A DNA stretch of 64,000 bases from Palsa-504 sp963808615 (GCA_963808615.1 CAWEGV010000012.1:1364001-1428000), one strand, 5' to 3'; shown: positions 33,181 through 41,958, numbered from the stretch's first letter. Numbers and translations are program-made. Notes: a model not told the origin generated them from the sequence alone.

Positions 33181-34344
33181 ATGACCACCAGGTTCCTGTT
33201 TCGATCCGAGGCAAAGCAGGCTGCGGCGCGGCCGCAGCGGACGCCTCGGATCCTTGTGATCGTCATCATCGGGCTCGCATGCATCTTGCTGCTCGGCCTG
33301 CTGGCCGTGCCGATGCTGATCGGGACCGATATGTTCTTCGCGGCGAGCGCCGGCTGCTCGGGCCAGCAGTCCGGCACGGCCGGGCAGCCGACCGCGGGCG
33401 CGAAGGCGAAGTCGATCCCGGCTGACTACCTGTACTGGTACAAACGGGTCGGGCAGCAGTACGGGGTCCCGTGGACCATCCTGGCCGGGATCGGGACGGT
33501 GGAAAGCGACAACGGCCAGACCACGCTGCCGGGAGTGCACAGCGGATCGAATCCGTTCGGCGCAGCCGGGCCGATGCAGATCGGCATCGGCGGCGCGGCC
33601 GGCAACGTCTGGGGCGGGCTGCCGGTGCATCCGGCTAGCGAGGTGGTCAGCGGGGTCGCGACCGACGAGGACGGCGGGCCGGACGCCAGCGTCTATGATC
33701 CCGCGGACGCGATCGCGGGCGCGGCGAAGTACCTGCTCGCGGCCCAGGTCCAGACCAACCCCTCAGCAGCCATTTTCGCCTACAACCACCTGCAGTCCTA
33801 CGTCCAGAGCGTGCTCTACTACGCGGGCGCCTACGCGGGCGGCAACTACTCGGTGGCGTCGGCCACCATGCCATCGGGAAACTCGGCCGCCGGCTGCGCC
33901 ACCACGGCCGGAGAGGTGCTCTCGATCAACGCCCCCACCCAGGCCGTGGCCACCGCCATCGCCTACGCGGAGCAGCAACTCGGCAAGCCGTACCTATGGG
34001 GCGGCACCGGCCCGGATGCCTTCGACTGCTCCGGCCTGGTGATGATGGCCTACCGGGCGGCCGGGATCAACATCGCGCGGACTTCGGAGCAGCAATGGGC
34101 CACCGAGCCGCGGGTCAAGGCCGCCCAGGTGGAGCCGGGTGACCTGGTGTTCTTCGCCGGCGCGGACGGCACTTTGACCTCTCCGGGCCACGTCGGCCTG
34201 GTGATCGGGGGCGGGAAGATGATCGAGGCCTACGCGACCGGGTTCCCGATCCGGGTGGCCAGCTACACCAACCGGGATCCGGTGGGCTTCACCCGTCCCT
34301 GGGCTACCGCGAGCACTACTACTATGGCTCTCGGTTCTCACTAG
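33181..34344 (+). CDS. Lytic transglycosylase-NlpC/P60 cell-wall hydrolase (TcpG/VirB1 role)
   Basis: A 387-residue protein with one N-terminal helix (ILVIVIIGLACILLLGLLAV), a transglycosylase-like domain (about 80-215; catalytic Glu in ILAGIGTVESDNG) and an NlpC/P60 peptidase domain (about 255-375; Cys in GPDAFDCSGLVMMAY, His in SPGHVGLVIG). Such bifunctional enzymes open the wall for Gram-positive conjugation channels. The ATG directly follows the TnpB element, and no ribosome binding site is visible there, so expression may now depend on the element or be lower than before insertion. Confidence 0.85.
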   Translation: MTTRFLFRSEAKQAAARPQRTPRILVIVIIGLACILLLGLLAVPMLIGTDMFFAASAGCSGQQSGTAGQPTAGAKAKSIPADYLYWYKRVGQQYGVPWTILAGIGTVESDNGQTTLPGVHSGSNPFGAAGPMQIGIGGAAGNVWGGLPVHPASEVVSGVATDEDGGPDASVYDPADAIAGAAKYLLAAQVQTNPSAAIFAYNHLQSYVQSVLYYAGAYAGGNYSVASATMPSGNSAAGCATTAGEVLSINAPTQAVATAIAYAEQQLGKPYLWGGTGPDAFDCSGLVMMAYRAAGINIARTSEQQWATEPRVKAAQVEPGDLVFFAGADGTLTSPGHVGLVIGGGKMIEAYATGFPIRVASYTNRDPVGFTRPWATASTTTMALGSH

Positions 34345-34380
34345 ACATAGCGGTTCTCAGAATCGCTGAGGCGTCAACCA

Positions 34381-34877
34381 GCCCGGCGCCAGATCGAGCA
34401 GGATCCAGCATTCGCCATCAGAGTCATGGTCGACATCGCTGATAGGGCGCTGTCGACGGCCATCAACGACCCCACCACCGCGGTACAGGTGCTGAACCAC
34501 CTCTCCGATGTGCTGCGCCTGATCGGGACCACCGACTTCTCCAGGTCGCGATGGCGCGCCGATGACGCGATACGCACCGGCCTGGGATCCCGGCTCGCAG
34601 CTGGGAGGAATACCTCATGCTCGGAGTGACCGAGATCCGCGAATTCGGCTCTACAACGATCCAGGTCACGCGGCGCATGCGAGCAATGCTGGAAGAATTG
34701 CATGATGAGATCCGCCCGGAACATCGCCCGGCGGTCGAGGAGGAACTCGCGCGCCTGGACGTGACCATCAAGCGCACCTTCGCCAACTCGGTCGACCTGG
34801 ACCGGGCGAACACCGCCGATCCGCAAGGCATCGGTGGCCGGACCGAACCACCAGACCAGAGCGCGGTGACTCGCTGA
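34381..34877 (+). pseudogene. DUF2254 membrane protein, 3' remnant with frameshift
   Basis: The frame RQIEQDPAFAIRVMVDIADR, ALSTAINDPTTAVQVLNHL matches the conserved cytoplasmic C-terminal region of DUF2254 proteins. Near 34595 the sense switches to another plus frame: SWEEYLMLGVTEIREFGS, RMRAMLEELHDEIRPEHRPA, LDVTIKRTFAN. The N-terminal membrane helices are missing. Truncated and frameshifted, hence dead. Confidence 0.7.
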
Positions 34878-34955
34878 GCTTTGAATACGCCTTGACGGTG
34901 AAGCCAGCAGTTGCCCATGACCGAGGGTCAGCGGAAACCCTGGCACCATGACGGC

Positions 34956-35477
34956 ATGGACCTCAGCATCCCTCTGCCGGTGATCGGGATAGTCCACACC
35001 AGCTACGCCGAACTAGAAGCTACGCCGATCCAGGCCGGGCTCAATCGCGCCGAACACGGGACCATCGAAATCGCCGACCGCTACCAAGACGGCCTGGACG
35101 GCCTGGCGGAGTTCGACTACGCCTGGCTGATGACCTGGCTGCACAGGCTGGCCGAGCCCGGTAGTGACCCACCGCTCAGGCACGTTCCGTTCCTGTTGCG
35201 AAGCCAGCAGCGCTCCAAGGGCATATTCGCTACCCGGGGGCCAAAACGGATCAACCCCATCGGGCTCAGCCTGATCCAGATCCTCGACGTGACTGGCCCG
35301 ACCATACGGTTCGCCGGTGTGGACCTGGTCGACGGCACACCGGTCATCGATCTCAAACCGTACGTCACGCGTTTCGACCGTCCGGCGGACGAACCCCGAT
35401 GCGGCTGGTTCGATCGGGTAACGATCACTGACGGCATGACCCCCGAGCAGCTCGCTCCGCCCCGGCCACCCGCCTAG
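34956..35477 (+). CDS. trmO: tRNA (N6-threonylcarbamoyladenosine(37)-N6)-methyltransferase TrmO
   Basis: A 173-residue TsaA/YaeB-type protein: IPLPVIGIVHTSYAELEATP at the start, LDGLAEFDYAWLMTWLHRL, then the SAM-binding SKGIFATRGPKRINPIGLSL and LDVTGPTIRFAGVDLVDGTP with VIDLKPYVTRFD. TrmO methylates t6A at position 37 of some tRNAs to aid decoding. ATG 34956 fits the family N-terminus; TTG 34911 and ATG 34917 are open alternatives. It is single-domain and shorter than the E. coli enzyme, as usual in actinobacteria. Confidence 0.85.
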   Translation: MDLSIPLPVIGIVHTSYAELEATPIQAGLNRAEHGTIEIADRYQDGLDGLAEFDYAWLMTWLHRLAEPGSDPPLRHVPFLLRSQQRSKGIFATRGPKRINPIGLSLIQILDVTGPTIRFAGVDLVDGTPVIDLKPYVTRFDRPADEPRCGWFDRVTITDGMTPEQLAPPRPPA

Positions 35478-35562
35478 CCGGTCTATCCCGGGCTGGCTGG
35501 CCCATGACCTCGGTGATGGAGCTGATGATCGTCAGCGTCAGATGGCAGCAGCCCCTGCGTCC

Positions 35563-35609
35563 TTGACATGCGAGCTAGATATGGAGCTATAGTGCTATGT
35601 ACCTAGATA
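35563..35609 (+). promoter_or_regulatory. Promoter and likely operator of the GntR-ABC operon
   Basis: TTGACA (35563-35568) and TATAGT (35588-35593) with a 19-bp spacer form a near-consensus promoter in a short AT-rich island. CTAGATA occurs twice (35575-35581 and 35603-35609), flanking the -10 box, and is a candidate repressor half-site. Confidence 0.55.
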
Positions 35610-35633
35610 AATAGAGGTCGCTGGGGAGGCACT

Positions 35634-36026
35634 GTGATCGAGTTCCACCTGGACAGCCGGTCCGGCGTCGCTCCGTATATGCAGCTGATCCACCAGGTCC
35701 GGCATGCGCTGCGGCTGGGCCTGCTACGCGAGGGCGACCAGCTGCCGAAGGTCAAGGACGTGGCGGCCGGGCTGGCGATCAACCCGAATACGGTGCTCAA
35801 GGCCTACCGGGAGCTGGAGTACGAGGGCCTGGCGGCGGCCCGGCCGGGGGTCGGGACGTTCGTCACCGGGACGCTGGACGGCGGCTCGCTGGCCGCGCAC
35901 GGGCCGCTGCGCCGGGAACTGCAGCGCTGGCTGGCCAAGGCCCGCCGCGCCGGACTGGACGACGAGTCGATCGAGGCCCTGTTCCTGAGCACCTTCCGGT
36001 CCGCGAGTGAGGAGGACATAGCATGA
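35634..36026 (+). CDS. GntR-family regulator, YtrA subfamily
   Basis: A 130-residue short GntR regulator: winged helix at about 10-75 (APYMQLIHQVRHALRLGLLR, LPKVKDVAAGLAINPNTVLK, AYRELEYEGLAAARPGVGTF) followed by a short helical dimerisation tail rather than a ligand domain, which is the YtrA type. These normally repress an adjacent ABC exporter and respond to membrane or antibiotic stress. GTG start with a GGGGAGG ribosome binding site. Its stop overlaps the next start (ATGA). Confidence 0.88.
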   Translation: MIEFHLDSRSGVAPYMQLIHQVRHALRLGLLREGDQLPKVKDVAAGLAINPNTVLKAYRELEYEGLAAARPGVGTFVTGTLDGGSLAAHGPLRRELQRWLAKARRAGLDDESIEALFLSTFRSASEEDIA

Positions 36027-36907
36027 CCGCGGTCGTAGAAGCCGAGGGGCTCGGCAAGCGGTACCGCAAGCTGTGGGCGCTGACCGACTGCACACTATCC
36101 ATCCCGGCCGGGCATGTGGTCGGCCTGGTGGGCCCGAACGGGGCCGGCAAGTCAACCTTGATCAACCTGGCCACCGGAATGCTGGCGCCGACCACGGGCA
36201 CGATCCAAGTGCTCGGCGGGCGGCCCGCCGCGGGCCCGGCGCAGTTGGCCAAGGTCGGGTACCTGGCCCAGGACGCGCCGGTCTATGCCGGGTTCTCGAT
36301 CGCCGACCACCTGCGGCTGGGGGCGCATCTCAACCCGGGCTGGGACGCGGACATGGCGCGGAACCGGATCGACCGGCTCGAGCTGGACCTTGGCCAGAAG
36401 GCCGGAAAGCTGTCCGGTGGCCAGCGCGCGCAGGTCGCGCTCACCCTGGCCGTCGCGAAGCGGCCGGAGCTGCTGATCCTGGACGAGCCGGTGGCCAGCC
36501 TGGACCCGCTGGCCCGCCGCGAGTTCCTTCAGGGCCTGATGGGAACCGTCGCCGATCAGGAGCTCAGCGTGGTGCTGTCCTCGCACCTGATCAGCGATCT
36601 GGAACGCGCCTGCGACTACGTGATCGTGCTGGTGGACTCGCGGGTGCGCGTCGCCGGACCGGTCGACGAGTTGCTGTCCACCCACCACCTGCTGTCCGGC
36701 CCGCGCCGCGATCCGGCCTCGCTGCCGGACGGGCTGGAGGTCATCTCCGCCAGCCACACCGACGTGCAGACCACGCTGCTGGCCCGCTCCAGCGGCCCGG
36801 TCTTCGACCCGGCCTGGACGGTCTCCGAGGTGGGCCTGGAAGACCTGGTGCTCGCCTACATGAAGGAGCCCGCCACCCGCAGGCACCACCTGGAGGTCCT
36901 GAAATGA
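36023..36907 (+). CDS. ABC transporter ATP-binding protein
   Basis: A 294-residue ABC ATPase: Walker A GLVGPNGAGKSTLINL, Q-loop VGYLAQDAPVYAGFS, signature KLSGGQRAQVALTLA, Walker B ELLILDEPVASLDP and H-loop VVLSSHLISDLERA. The C-terminal 80 residues are the extension seen in drug and lantibiotic-type exporters. It is coupled to the GntR regulator upstream and to the permease downstream by ATGA overlaps at both ends, so the three make a self-controlled export module. Confidence 0.92.
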   Translation: MTAVVEAEGLGKRYRKLWALTDCTLSIPAGHVVGLVGPNGAGKSTLINLATGMLAPTTGTIQVLGGRPAAGPAQLAKVGYLAQDAPVYAGFSIADHLRLGAHLNPGWDADMARNRIDRLELDLGQKAGKLSGGQRAQVALTLAVAKRPELLILDEPVASLDPLARREFLQGLMGTVADQELSVVLSSHLISDLERACDYVIVLVDSRVRVAGPVDELLSTHHLLSGPRRDPASLPDGLEVISASHTDVQTTLLARSSGPVFDPAWTVSEVGLEDLVLAYMKEPATRRHHLEVLK

Positions 36908-38001
36908 TATGGCTCACCTGGCGTCAGTTCCGCGCCCAGGCCGTCACCGCCGTCGCGGCGCTGGCGGCGTTCGCGATTGCGCTGGCGCTCACCGAATCGC
37001 GCATGGCCAGCATGTACGACAGCAGCGGGCTCACCAGCTGCCACGGCGGCACCTGCGCCGGGCTGGCCACCACGTTCCTTGTACAGCTGTCCTCCGGGCA
37101 GGGTGTCTCCTTCCTGCCCGTCGGAGCCAACGTATACGTGATGCTGTACTTCCTGAGCGTCCTGGTCATCCTGGTAGCGCCCGCGATCACCGGCATCTTC
37201 TGGGGCGCTCCGATGATCGCCCGCGAGCTCGAGGCCGGGACCTTCCGGCTGACCTGGAACCAGAGCGTCACCCGGACCAGGTGGCTGACGGTCAAGCTCG
37301 CGCTGGTCGGCGTCGCCGCCATGGTTGTCGCCGAGGCGTTCAGCCTGCTGCAGGCCTGGTGGGCGGCTCCCATCGGCAAGGCCGTCGGGCTCGGCGGTGG
37401 CGCCTCGATATTGGGCGAGGGCCGGTTCGGCTGGTTCGTCTTTCCCAGCCACGGCATCACCCCGCTCGGCTACGCCGCGTTCGCCTTCGCGCTCGGTGTC
37501 ACCGCCGGCTTGCTCATCCGGCGCCCGATCCCCGCCATGGCCGCCACCCTGGTCATCTTCGCCGCTTTCCAGGCCGTCGTGCCCCTGTGGATCCGCCCGA
37601 ACCTCTTCCCGACCAGCCGGGCGACCGCCACGATCGCGGCCTCGGGAGCGAACGTCAGTCTCCGTGCAAACCCCGCGCTGACGCTCACCGCCAGCATCGT
37701 CCCAGGCCAGCCGGGCGCCTGGATCATCTCCAGCGAAGGCGCCAACGCCGCCGGGCAGCAGGTCAGCACTATTCCCGCGGCTTGCGAGCCGGCGGTAACG
37801 GCGACCTTTCAGAACTTGAACCTGGATGGACAGTCCGCGGTGAACACCTGCGTGGCCCGCCAAGGGATCCGGGTCGCCGAAAGCTACCAGCCCGCCAGCC
37901 ACTACTGGCCTCTCCAGTTGGCCGAGACCGGGTTCTTCCTGGCCCTCGCCTTGGCCCTGGCCTGGTACTGCTTCTGGCGGCTCAACCGCCGTCTCTCCTG
38001 A
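36904..38001 (+). CDS. ABC-2-type transporter permease
   Basis: A 365-residue membrane protein with six or so helices (e.g. AVTAVAALAAFAIALAL, VYVMLYFLSVLVILVAPAIT, FFLALALALAWYCFW) and a large extracellular loop (about 235-330) with several cysteines. FWGAPMIARELEAGTFRLTW is the typical cytoplasmic motif of ABC-2 permeases fused to transport ATPases. ATG overlaps the ATPase stop. Substrate unknown. Confidence 0.85.
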   Translation: MIWLTWRQFRAQAVTAVAALAAFAIALALTESRMASMYDSSGLTSCHGGTCAGLATTFLVQLSSGQGVSFLPVGANVYVMLYFLSVLVILVAPAITGIFWGAPMIARELEAGTFRLTWNQSVTRTRWLTVKLALVGVAAMVVAEAFSLLQAWWAAPIGKAVGLGGGASILGEGRFGWFVFPSHGITPLGYAAFAFALGVTAGLLIRRPIPAMAATLVIFAAFQAVVPLWIRPNLFPTSRATATIAASGANVSLRANPALTLTASIVPGQPGAWIISSEGANAAGQQVSTIPAACEPAVTATFQNLNLDGQSAVNTCVARQGIRVAESYQPASHYWPLQLAETGFFLALALALAWYCFWRLNRRLS

Positions 38002-38042
38002 CCGGTGGGATCACGCCATCGTCACGAAGGTTGCTAGTGGCC

Positions 38043-38120
38043 ATGAATGTCGAGATCTGGTCTGACGTCGTGTGCCCGTGGTGTTACATCGGCAAGCGCC
38101 GGTCTAATCGAGGCCTCTAA
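38043..38120 (+). pseudogene. DsbA/FrnE-type oxidoreductase, first 25 codons only
   Basis: MNVEIWSDVVCPWCYIGKRR is the exact kind of start seen in FrnE-type DsbA proteins, including the CPWC redox motif, but after 25 codons a TAA ends it and no downstream homology is seen on any frame. A 5' stub left by a deletion, 41 bp after the permease stop. Confidence 0.75.
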
Positions 38121-38139
38121 TCGCGGCAACGGTCGTCGA

Positions 38140-38634
38140 TCAGTTGCTCGTCCCTGAGTGGCCCGGCTGCTGGGCCAGGTCCTGGCCTGCCTGGCGCACC
38201 GGCACGCCCGCCCGGCTGGCGGCGGCGCGGATGTAGGCGACCGCCGCGAACAGGGCGTACTGCCAGAAGTCGTCGCTCTGCCACCAGGTGACCTCATCGA
38301 GCAGGTCCGGTTCGGTCCCGCCTTGGAGGGCAGCTGCGGCCAGCACCGCGTACTGGAGCTTTCTGTTTTGCCGCCCGCGGAAGGTGCACTCGGGCAGGAA
38401 CTGCTCGCGCAGTCCCTCCAAGGGCAGCGGATCAGCCCGGCTGGCCCCGCACCAGTTCAGCGCGTCCGCGGCGACGTGGAGGAACACCTCCCCGGGGAAG
38501 GTGTTGTTTGGCGGGTGCAGGGGCCCAAGCTCGCTCAGCAGCTCGAAGATGTCAGCGTCGCGGGCGAGCCCGGCGAGCAGGGTCTGGCGGGCGGTCACGG
38601 TGTCCTGGGGGGTGGGCGGCTTCCTGGCAGGCAT
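38140..38634 (-). CDS. Conserved actinobacterial protein of unknown function
   Basis: A 164-residue soluble protein without recognised domain. Conserved-looking stretches are FPGEVFLHVAADALNWCGAS, LREQFLPECTFRGRQNRKLQ, AVLAAAALQGGTEPDLLDEV and WWQSDDFWQYALFAAVAYIR, rich in Trp and aromatic residues. I recall similar hypothetical proteins in other actinomycetes but know no role. The ATG at 38634 lies 6 nt after TATGGT on the minus strand and lacks a ribosome binding site, so the transcript is probably leaderless. It is a lone gene. Confidence 0.65.
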   Translation of the reverse strand: MPARKPPTPQDTVTARQTLLAGLARDADIFELLSELGPLHPPNNTFPGEVFLHVAADALNWCGASRADPLPLEGLREQFLPECTFRGRQNRKLQYAVLAAAALQGGTEPDLLDEVTWWQSDDFWQYALFAAVAYIRAAASRAGVPVRQAGQDLAQQPGHSGTSN

Positions 38635-38640
38635 ATCCCG

Positions 38641-38646
38641 ACCATA
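38641..38646 (-). promoter_or_regulatory. -10 box of a leaderless promoter
   Basis: TATGGT on the minus strand, 6 nt before the ATG at 38634. Confidence 0.45.
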
Positions 38647-38705
38647 GGGCAGAGCCGCGATCGGCGGGCGGCAGGATCCGCCGGCGCGTTTCGTGCGGAA
38701 CAGCC

Positions 38706-38720
38706 CATTAACGGTTAATG
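38706..38720. promoter_or_regulatory. 15-bp dyad at the polysaccharide deacetylase start
   Basis: CATTAAC-G-GTTAATG, a perfect 7-bp inverted repeat in an AT-rich patch between divergent genes. It overlaps the first possible ATG (38718) of the deacetylase and may be a repressor site. Confidence 0.5.
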
Positions 38721-39638
38721 TCGGACGAGCGGGCAGAGGCCGTGACGGAACGGGACACGAAGATGCGGAGCGACGGCGACCGGCGGGGAACGCAAGCCTC
38801 CCTGGTGACGCGGCGGGTCCTGCTCGCCGCGAGCGGTGCCGTGCTGCTGACGAGCGCGACGGCTGCGGCTGCGGGCGAACGGGCGCGCGGTACCGGGACG
38901 CAACCTCGTCCTGCGGCAGGCGGTGCGGCTAGCCGGACCGGCGCCCAGCCCGGTTCCGGCCAGGCCAAACCGGCCACTTCCGCGTCGGCCCGGCACCTGG
39001 AGCAGGCCCGGCACGAGGCGCCGCCACGGCACGACCAGCCCAAGCTGCCCTATGGCAAGCCGATGTACACCATCAAGGACGGGCCGAAGGTCGTGGCGCT
39101 GACCATCGACGACGGCCCGAGCCCGATATACACGCCGCAGATCCTTCGCATCCTGCACCAGTACGGGATTACCGCGTCGTTCTCGATGGTCGGGCAGAAC
39201 GCGGGCGCGTTCCCTGGGGTCGCGCGGGAGGTGGCGGCGGCCGGCCACATGATCGTCAACCACACCTGGAACCACTACAACCTCGGCCGTATGAAGGCCG
39301 CGGCGGTCTGGGACGAGATATCGCGGGCGACAGACGCGATCCACGCCGTCACCGGGAAACACCCGAGCATGTTCCGGGCGCCCTACGGAGTGTGGTCGCC
39401 AGCGGTCTTCAGCTACTGCGCGCAGGCCGGGCTGACCCCGCTGGACTGGTCGGTCGACCCGCGCGACTGGTCGCGCCCGGGCGTCCGCGCGATCGTCCGC
39501 GACATCGAGTCCGACACCCGCACCGGCTCGATCATCCTGGAGCACGACGGCGGCGGGAACCGGTCGCAGACCGTGGCGGCACTGAAGATCTGGCTGCCCC
39601 GGCTGCTCGACGAGGGCTATCAGTTCACCACCCCGTGA
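38718..39638 (+). CDS. Secreted polysaccharide deacetylase (NodB domain)
   Basis: A 306-residue exported enzyme. The N-terminus has a twin-arginine-like signal (VTRRVLLAASGAVLLTSATA), followed by a low-complexity linker (about 55-100) and a full NodB domain: VALTIDDGPSP (base and metal Asp), IVNHTWNHYN (metal His pair), RAPYGVWSPAVF, LDWSVDPRDWSRPG and IILEHDGGG. It probably trims N-acetyl groups from peptidoglycan or another surface sugar. ATG 38763 is an alternative start with a GGGA box; it would place the dyad at 38706 fully upstream. Confidence 0.88.
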   Translation: MSDERAEAVTERDTKMRSDGDRRGTQASLVTRRVLLAASGAVLLTSATAAAAGERARGTGTQPRPAAGGAASRTGAQPGSGQAKPATSASARHLEQARHEAPPRHDQPKLPYGKPMYTIKDGPKVVALTIDDGPSPIYTPQILRILHQYGITASFSMVGQNAGAFPGVAREVAAAGHMIVNHTWNHYNLGRMKAAAVWDEISRATDAIHAVTGKHPSMFRAPYGVWSPAVFSYCAQAGLTPLDWSVDPRDWSRPGVRAIVRDIESDTRTGSIILEHDGGGNRSQTVAALKIWLPRLLDEGYQFTTP

Positions 39639-39821
39639 GCCGCCGCCTTCCGCAAACCGTCGCAGTGGCTGACCCGGGTCCGCTAGGTCCGGTAGGCGTC
39701 GGGCAGTTCGCCGCATGGCTGGAGACCATGCTCAGCTGTGCCCTGCGGCCAGAAGACCCGGGCACCGGCTGAGCCCGCCTTACGTGGCGATAAGCGGCCG
39801 GGATCCTGGAAAGCGGACGCG

Positions 39822-39960
39822 CGCACGCTGATGGAGGCGTTCGGCTTTATATTCTCCTTGCGCGTTGATCACCAAGTGGAGCAACTGCGGCGCGGCGAGG
39901 CACCGGAGGATTCATCGCCCAAGGCGCTGAGCCCGCTGGCGCGGTCTGGCGAACGAGCTG
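39822..39960 (+). pseudogene. DUF294/nucleotidyltransferase C-terminal remnant
   Basis: One frame reads LMEAFGFIFSLRVDHQVEQL, then RRGEAPEDSSPKALSPLARS. This resembles the conserved end of the substrate-binding domain of putative nucleotidyltransferases (DUF294, the partner of CBS-domain proteins). No start or upstream part exists. The rest of 39639-40021 shows nothing beyond the ribosome binding site of betA. Confidence 0.45.
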
Positions 39961-40021
39961 TCGTTTGGCATTCGGTGAGGCTGAATCATAGGCACAGTAC
40001 TGAACGGTCAAGGGAGGCGCC

Positions 40022-41716
40022 ATGAGCGCGTACTACGATTTCATCGTCGTCGGCGGCGGCTCCGCGGGCAGCGCGCTCGCGAGCCGGCTCAGTGCCGACC
40101 CGGAGAACCAGGTGCTCGTGCTCGAGGCCGGGCGGTCCGACTACCCGTGGGACGTCTTCATCCACATGCCTGCGGCGCTGACCTATCCGATCGGGAACCG
40201 GCTGTACGACTGGAAGTACGAGTCCGAACCGGAGCCGTTCATGAACGGGCGCAGGATCTACCACGCGCGCGGAAAGGTGCTGGGTGGCTCGAGCAGCATC
40301 AACGGGATGATCTTCCAGCGCGGTAACCCGCTGGATTACGAGCGCTGGGCCGCCGACCCCGGGATGGAGACCTGGGACTACGCGCACTGCCTGCCGTACT
40401 TCAAGAAGATGGAAACCTGCCTGGCCGGCGGCGGGAAGTGGCGCGGTTACGAGGGCCCGCTGGTGCTGGAACGCGGGCCCGCGACCAGCCCGCTGTTCCA
40501 GGCCTTCTTCCAGGCGGTGCAGCAGGCCGGGTATCAGCTGACCGGCGATGTCAACGGCTACCGGCAAGAAGGCTTCGCGCCGTTCGACCGTAACGTCCAC
40601 CACGGCAGGCGGCTGAGCGCCGCGCGCGCGTACCTGCATCCAGTCATGAGCCGGCCGAACCTGACCGTGCAGACCCTGGCCTTCGTGACCAGGATCTTGT
40701 TCGAGGGCAACCGGGCGATCGGCGTTGAATACGAGAACACGAGGGGGGCCCGGCGCGCGCTCGGTAAAGAGGTGATCCTCTGCGGCGGCGCCATCAACTC
40801 ACCGCAACTGCTCCAGCTGTCCGGCGTCGGCCACGCGGACGACCTGAGGCGCCTGGGCCTCGGCGTTATCCAGGACCTGCCCGGCGTGGGCGAGCGCCTG
40901 CAGGACCACCTCGAGGTTTACATCCAGTACGGGTGCAAGCTGCCCGTCTCGGTTCAGCCCGCCCTGAAGATGCGCAACCGGCCCTGGATCGGCGCCAGCT
41001 GGCTGTTCTTCCGCCACGGCCCCGGCGCGACCAACCACTTCGAAGGCGGCGGCTTCGCCCGCAGCAACGACGACGTGGCCTACCCCAACCTGATGTTCCA
41101 CTTCCTGCCGATCGCGATCCGCTACGACGGCTCCGTCCCGGCAGGCGGCCACGGCTACCAGGTCCACATCGGCCCGATGTACTCCAATGCCCGCGGCTCG
41201 GTCAAGATCAAGTCCCCTGACCCGCGCGTCCACCCGGCGCTGCGGTTCAACTACCTGTCCACTGACCAGGATCGCAGGGAGTGGGTGGAGGCGATCCAGG
41301 TGGCCAGGCACATCTTGAACCAGCCGGCCTTCGACCCCTACAACGACGGCGAACTGTCCCCCGGGACCAGCGTCCAAACCGACCAGCAGATCCTGGAGTG
41401 GGTGGCCAGGGACGCCGAGACCGCGCTGCACCCCTCGTGCACCTGCCGGATGGGCTCGGCCAGCACCCCGGGTTCGGTGGTGGACCCGGCCAGCATGCGG
41501 GTCCACGGCCTGGACGGCCTGCGGGTGGTCGACGCCTCGGCGATGCCGTACATCACCAACGGCAACATCTACGCGCCCGTGATGATGATGGCCGAGAAGG
41601 CGGCCGACCTGATCCTCGAGAACACCCCGCTGCCGCCCGAGCCGCTCCAGTTCTACCGTCACGCCCAGCAGGCCCAGCCCGCCACGACCCAGTCCGCGCC
41701 ACAGACTCCCAGCTGA
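40022..41716 (+). CDS. betA: Choline dehydrogenase-type GMC oxidoreductase
   Basis: A 564-residue flavoenzyme. FAD-binding VVGGGSAGSALASRL at the N-terminus, GMC signature 1 GKVLGGSSSINGMIFQRGN and signature 2 CGGAINSPQLLQLSGVG, with the catalytic His in ALHPSCTCRMG and the second in NGNIYAPVMMMAEK. Length and motifs match bacterial BetA, which oxidises choline to betaine aldehyde and on to betaine for osmoprotection. GGGAGG ribosome binding site 5 nt before the ATG. No betB or betT is adjacent, so the choline assignment rests on similarity alone. Confidence 0.85.
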   Translation: MSAYYDFIVVGGGSAGSALASRLSADPENQVLVLEAGRSDYPWDVFIHMPAALTYPIGNRLYDWKYESEPEPFMNGRRIYHARGKVLGGSSSINGMIFQRGNPLDYERWAADPGMETWDYAHCLPYFKKMETCLAGGGKWRGYEGPLVLERGPATSPLFQAFFQAVQQAGYQLTGDVNGYRQEGFAPFDRNVHHGRRLSAARAYLHPVMSRPNLTVQTLAFVTRILFEGNRAIGVEYENTRGARRALGKEVILCGGAINSPQLLQLSGVGHADDLRRLGLGVIQDLPGVGERLQDHLEVYIQYGCKLPVSVQPALKMRNRPWIGASWLFFRHGPGATNHFEGGGFARSNDDVAYPNLMFHFLPIAIRYDGSVPAGGHGYQVHIGPMYSNARGSVKIKSPDPRVHPALRFNYLSTDQDRREWVEAIQVARHILNQPAFDPYNDGELSPGTSVQTDQQILEWVARDAETALHPSCTCRMGSASTPGSVVDPASMRVHGLDGLRVVDASAMPYITNGNIYAPVMMMAEKAADLILENTPLPPEPLQFYRHAQQAQPATTQSAPQTPS

Positions 41717-41946
41717 CCGAGAGGGTTCCGCCGGCATATGAGGACTGATCTGGGGCGGGTATGAGGCGCATCTAGTTACTCGCGCGTCGGCCATGTCAGC
41801 ACCGGGCACCTCAATCGGCTGTTACGGATCGGTCAGTTCAGCATGGCGCCGCGCCAGCTGGACGTGGCCGTGCCCGCAATCTAGCATGCTCCGCGCCGCT
41901 AGCATCCCGGACGGGCAGTCAGCGGGCCGTTCCGGCCCAGGTGCGT

Positions 41947-41952
41947 TAAGGT
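41947..41952 (+). promoter_or_regulatory. -10 box of a leaderless promoter
   Basis: TAAGGT followed by 6 nt and the GTG start at 41959. The gap 41717-41946 shows no other feature. Confidence 0.5.
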
Positions 41953-41958
41953 CATGCC

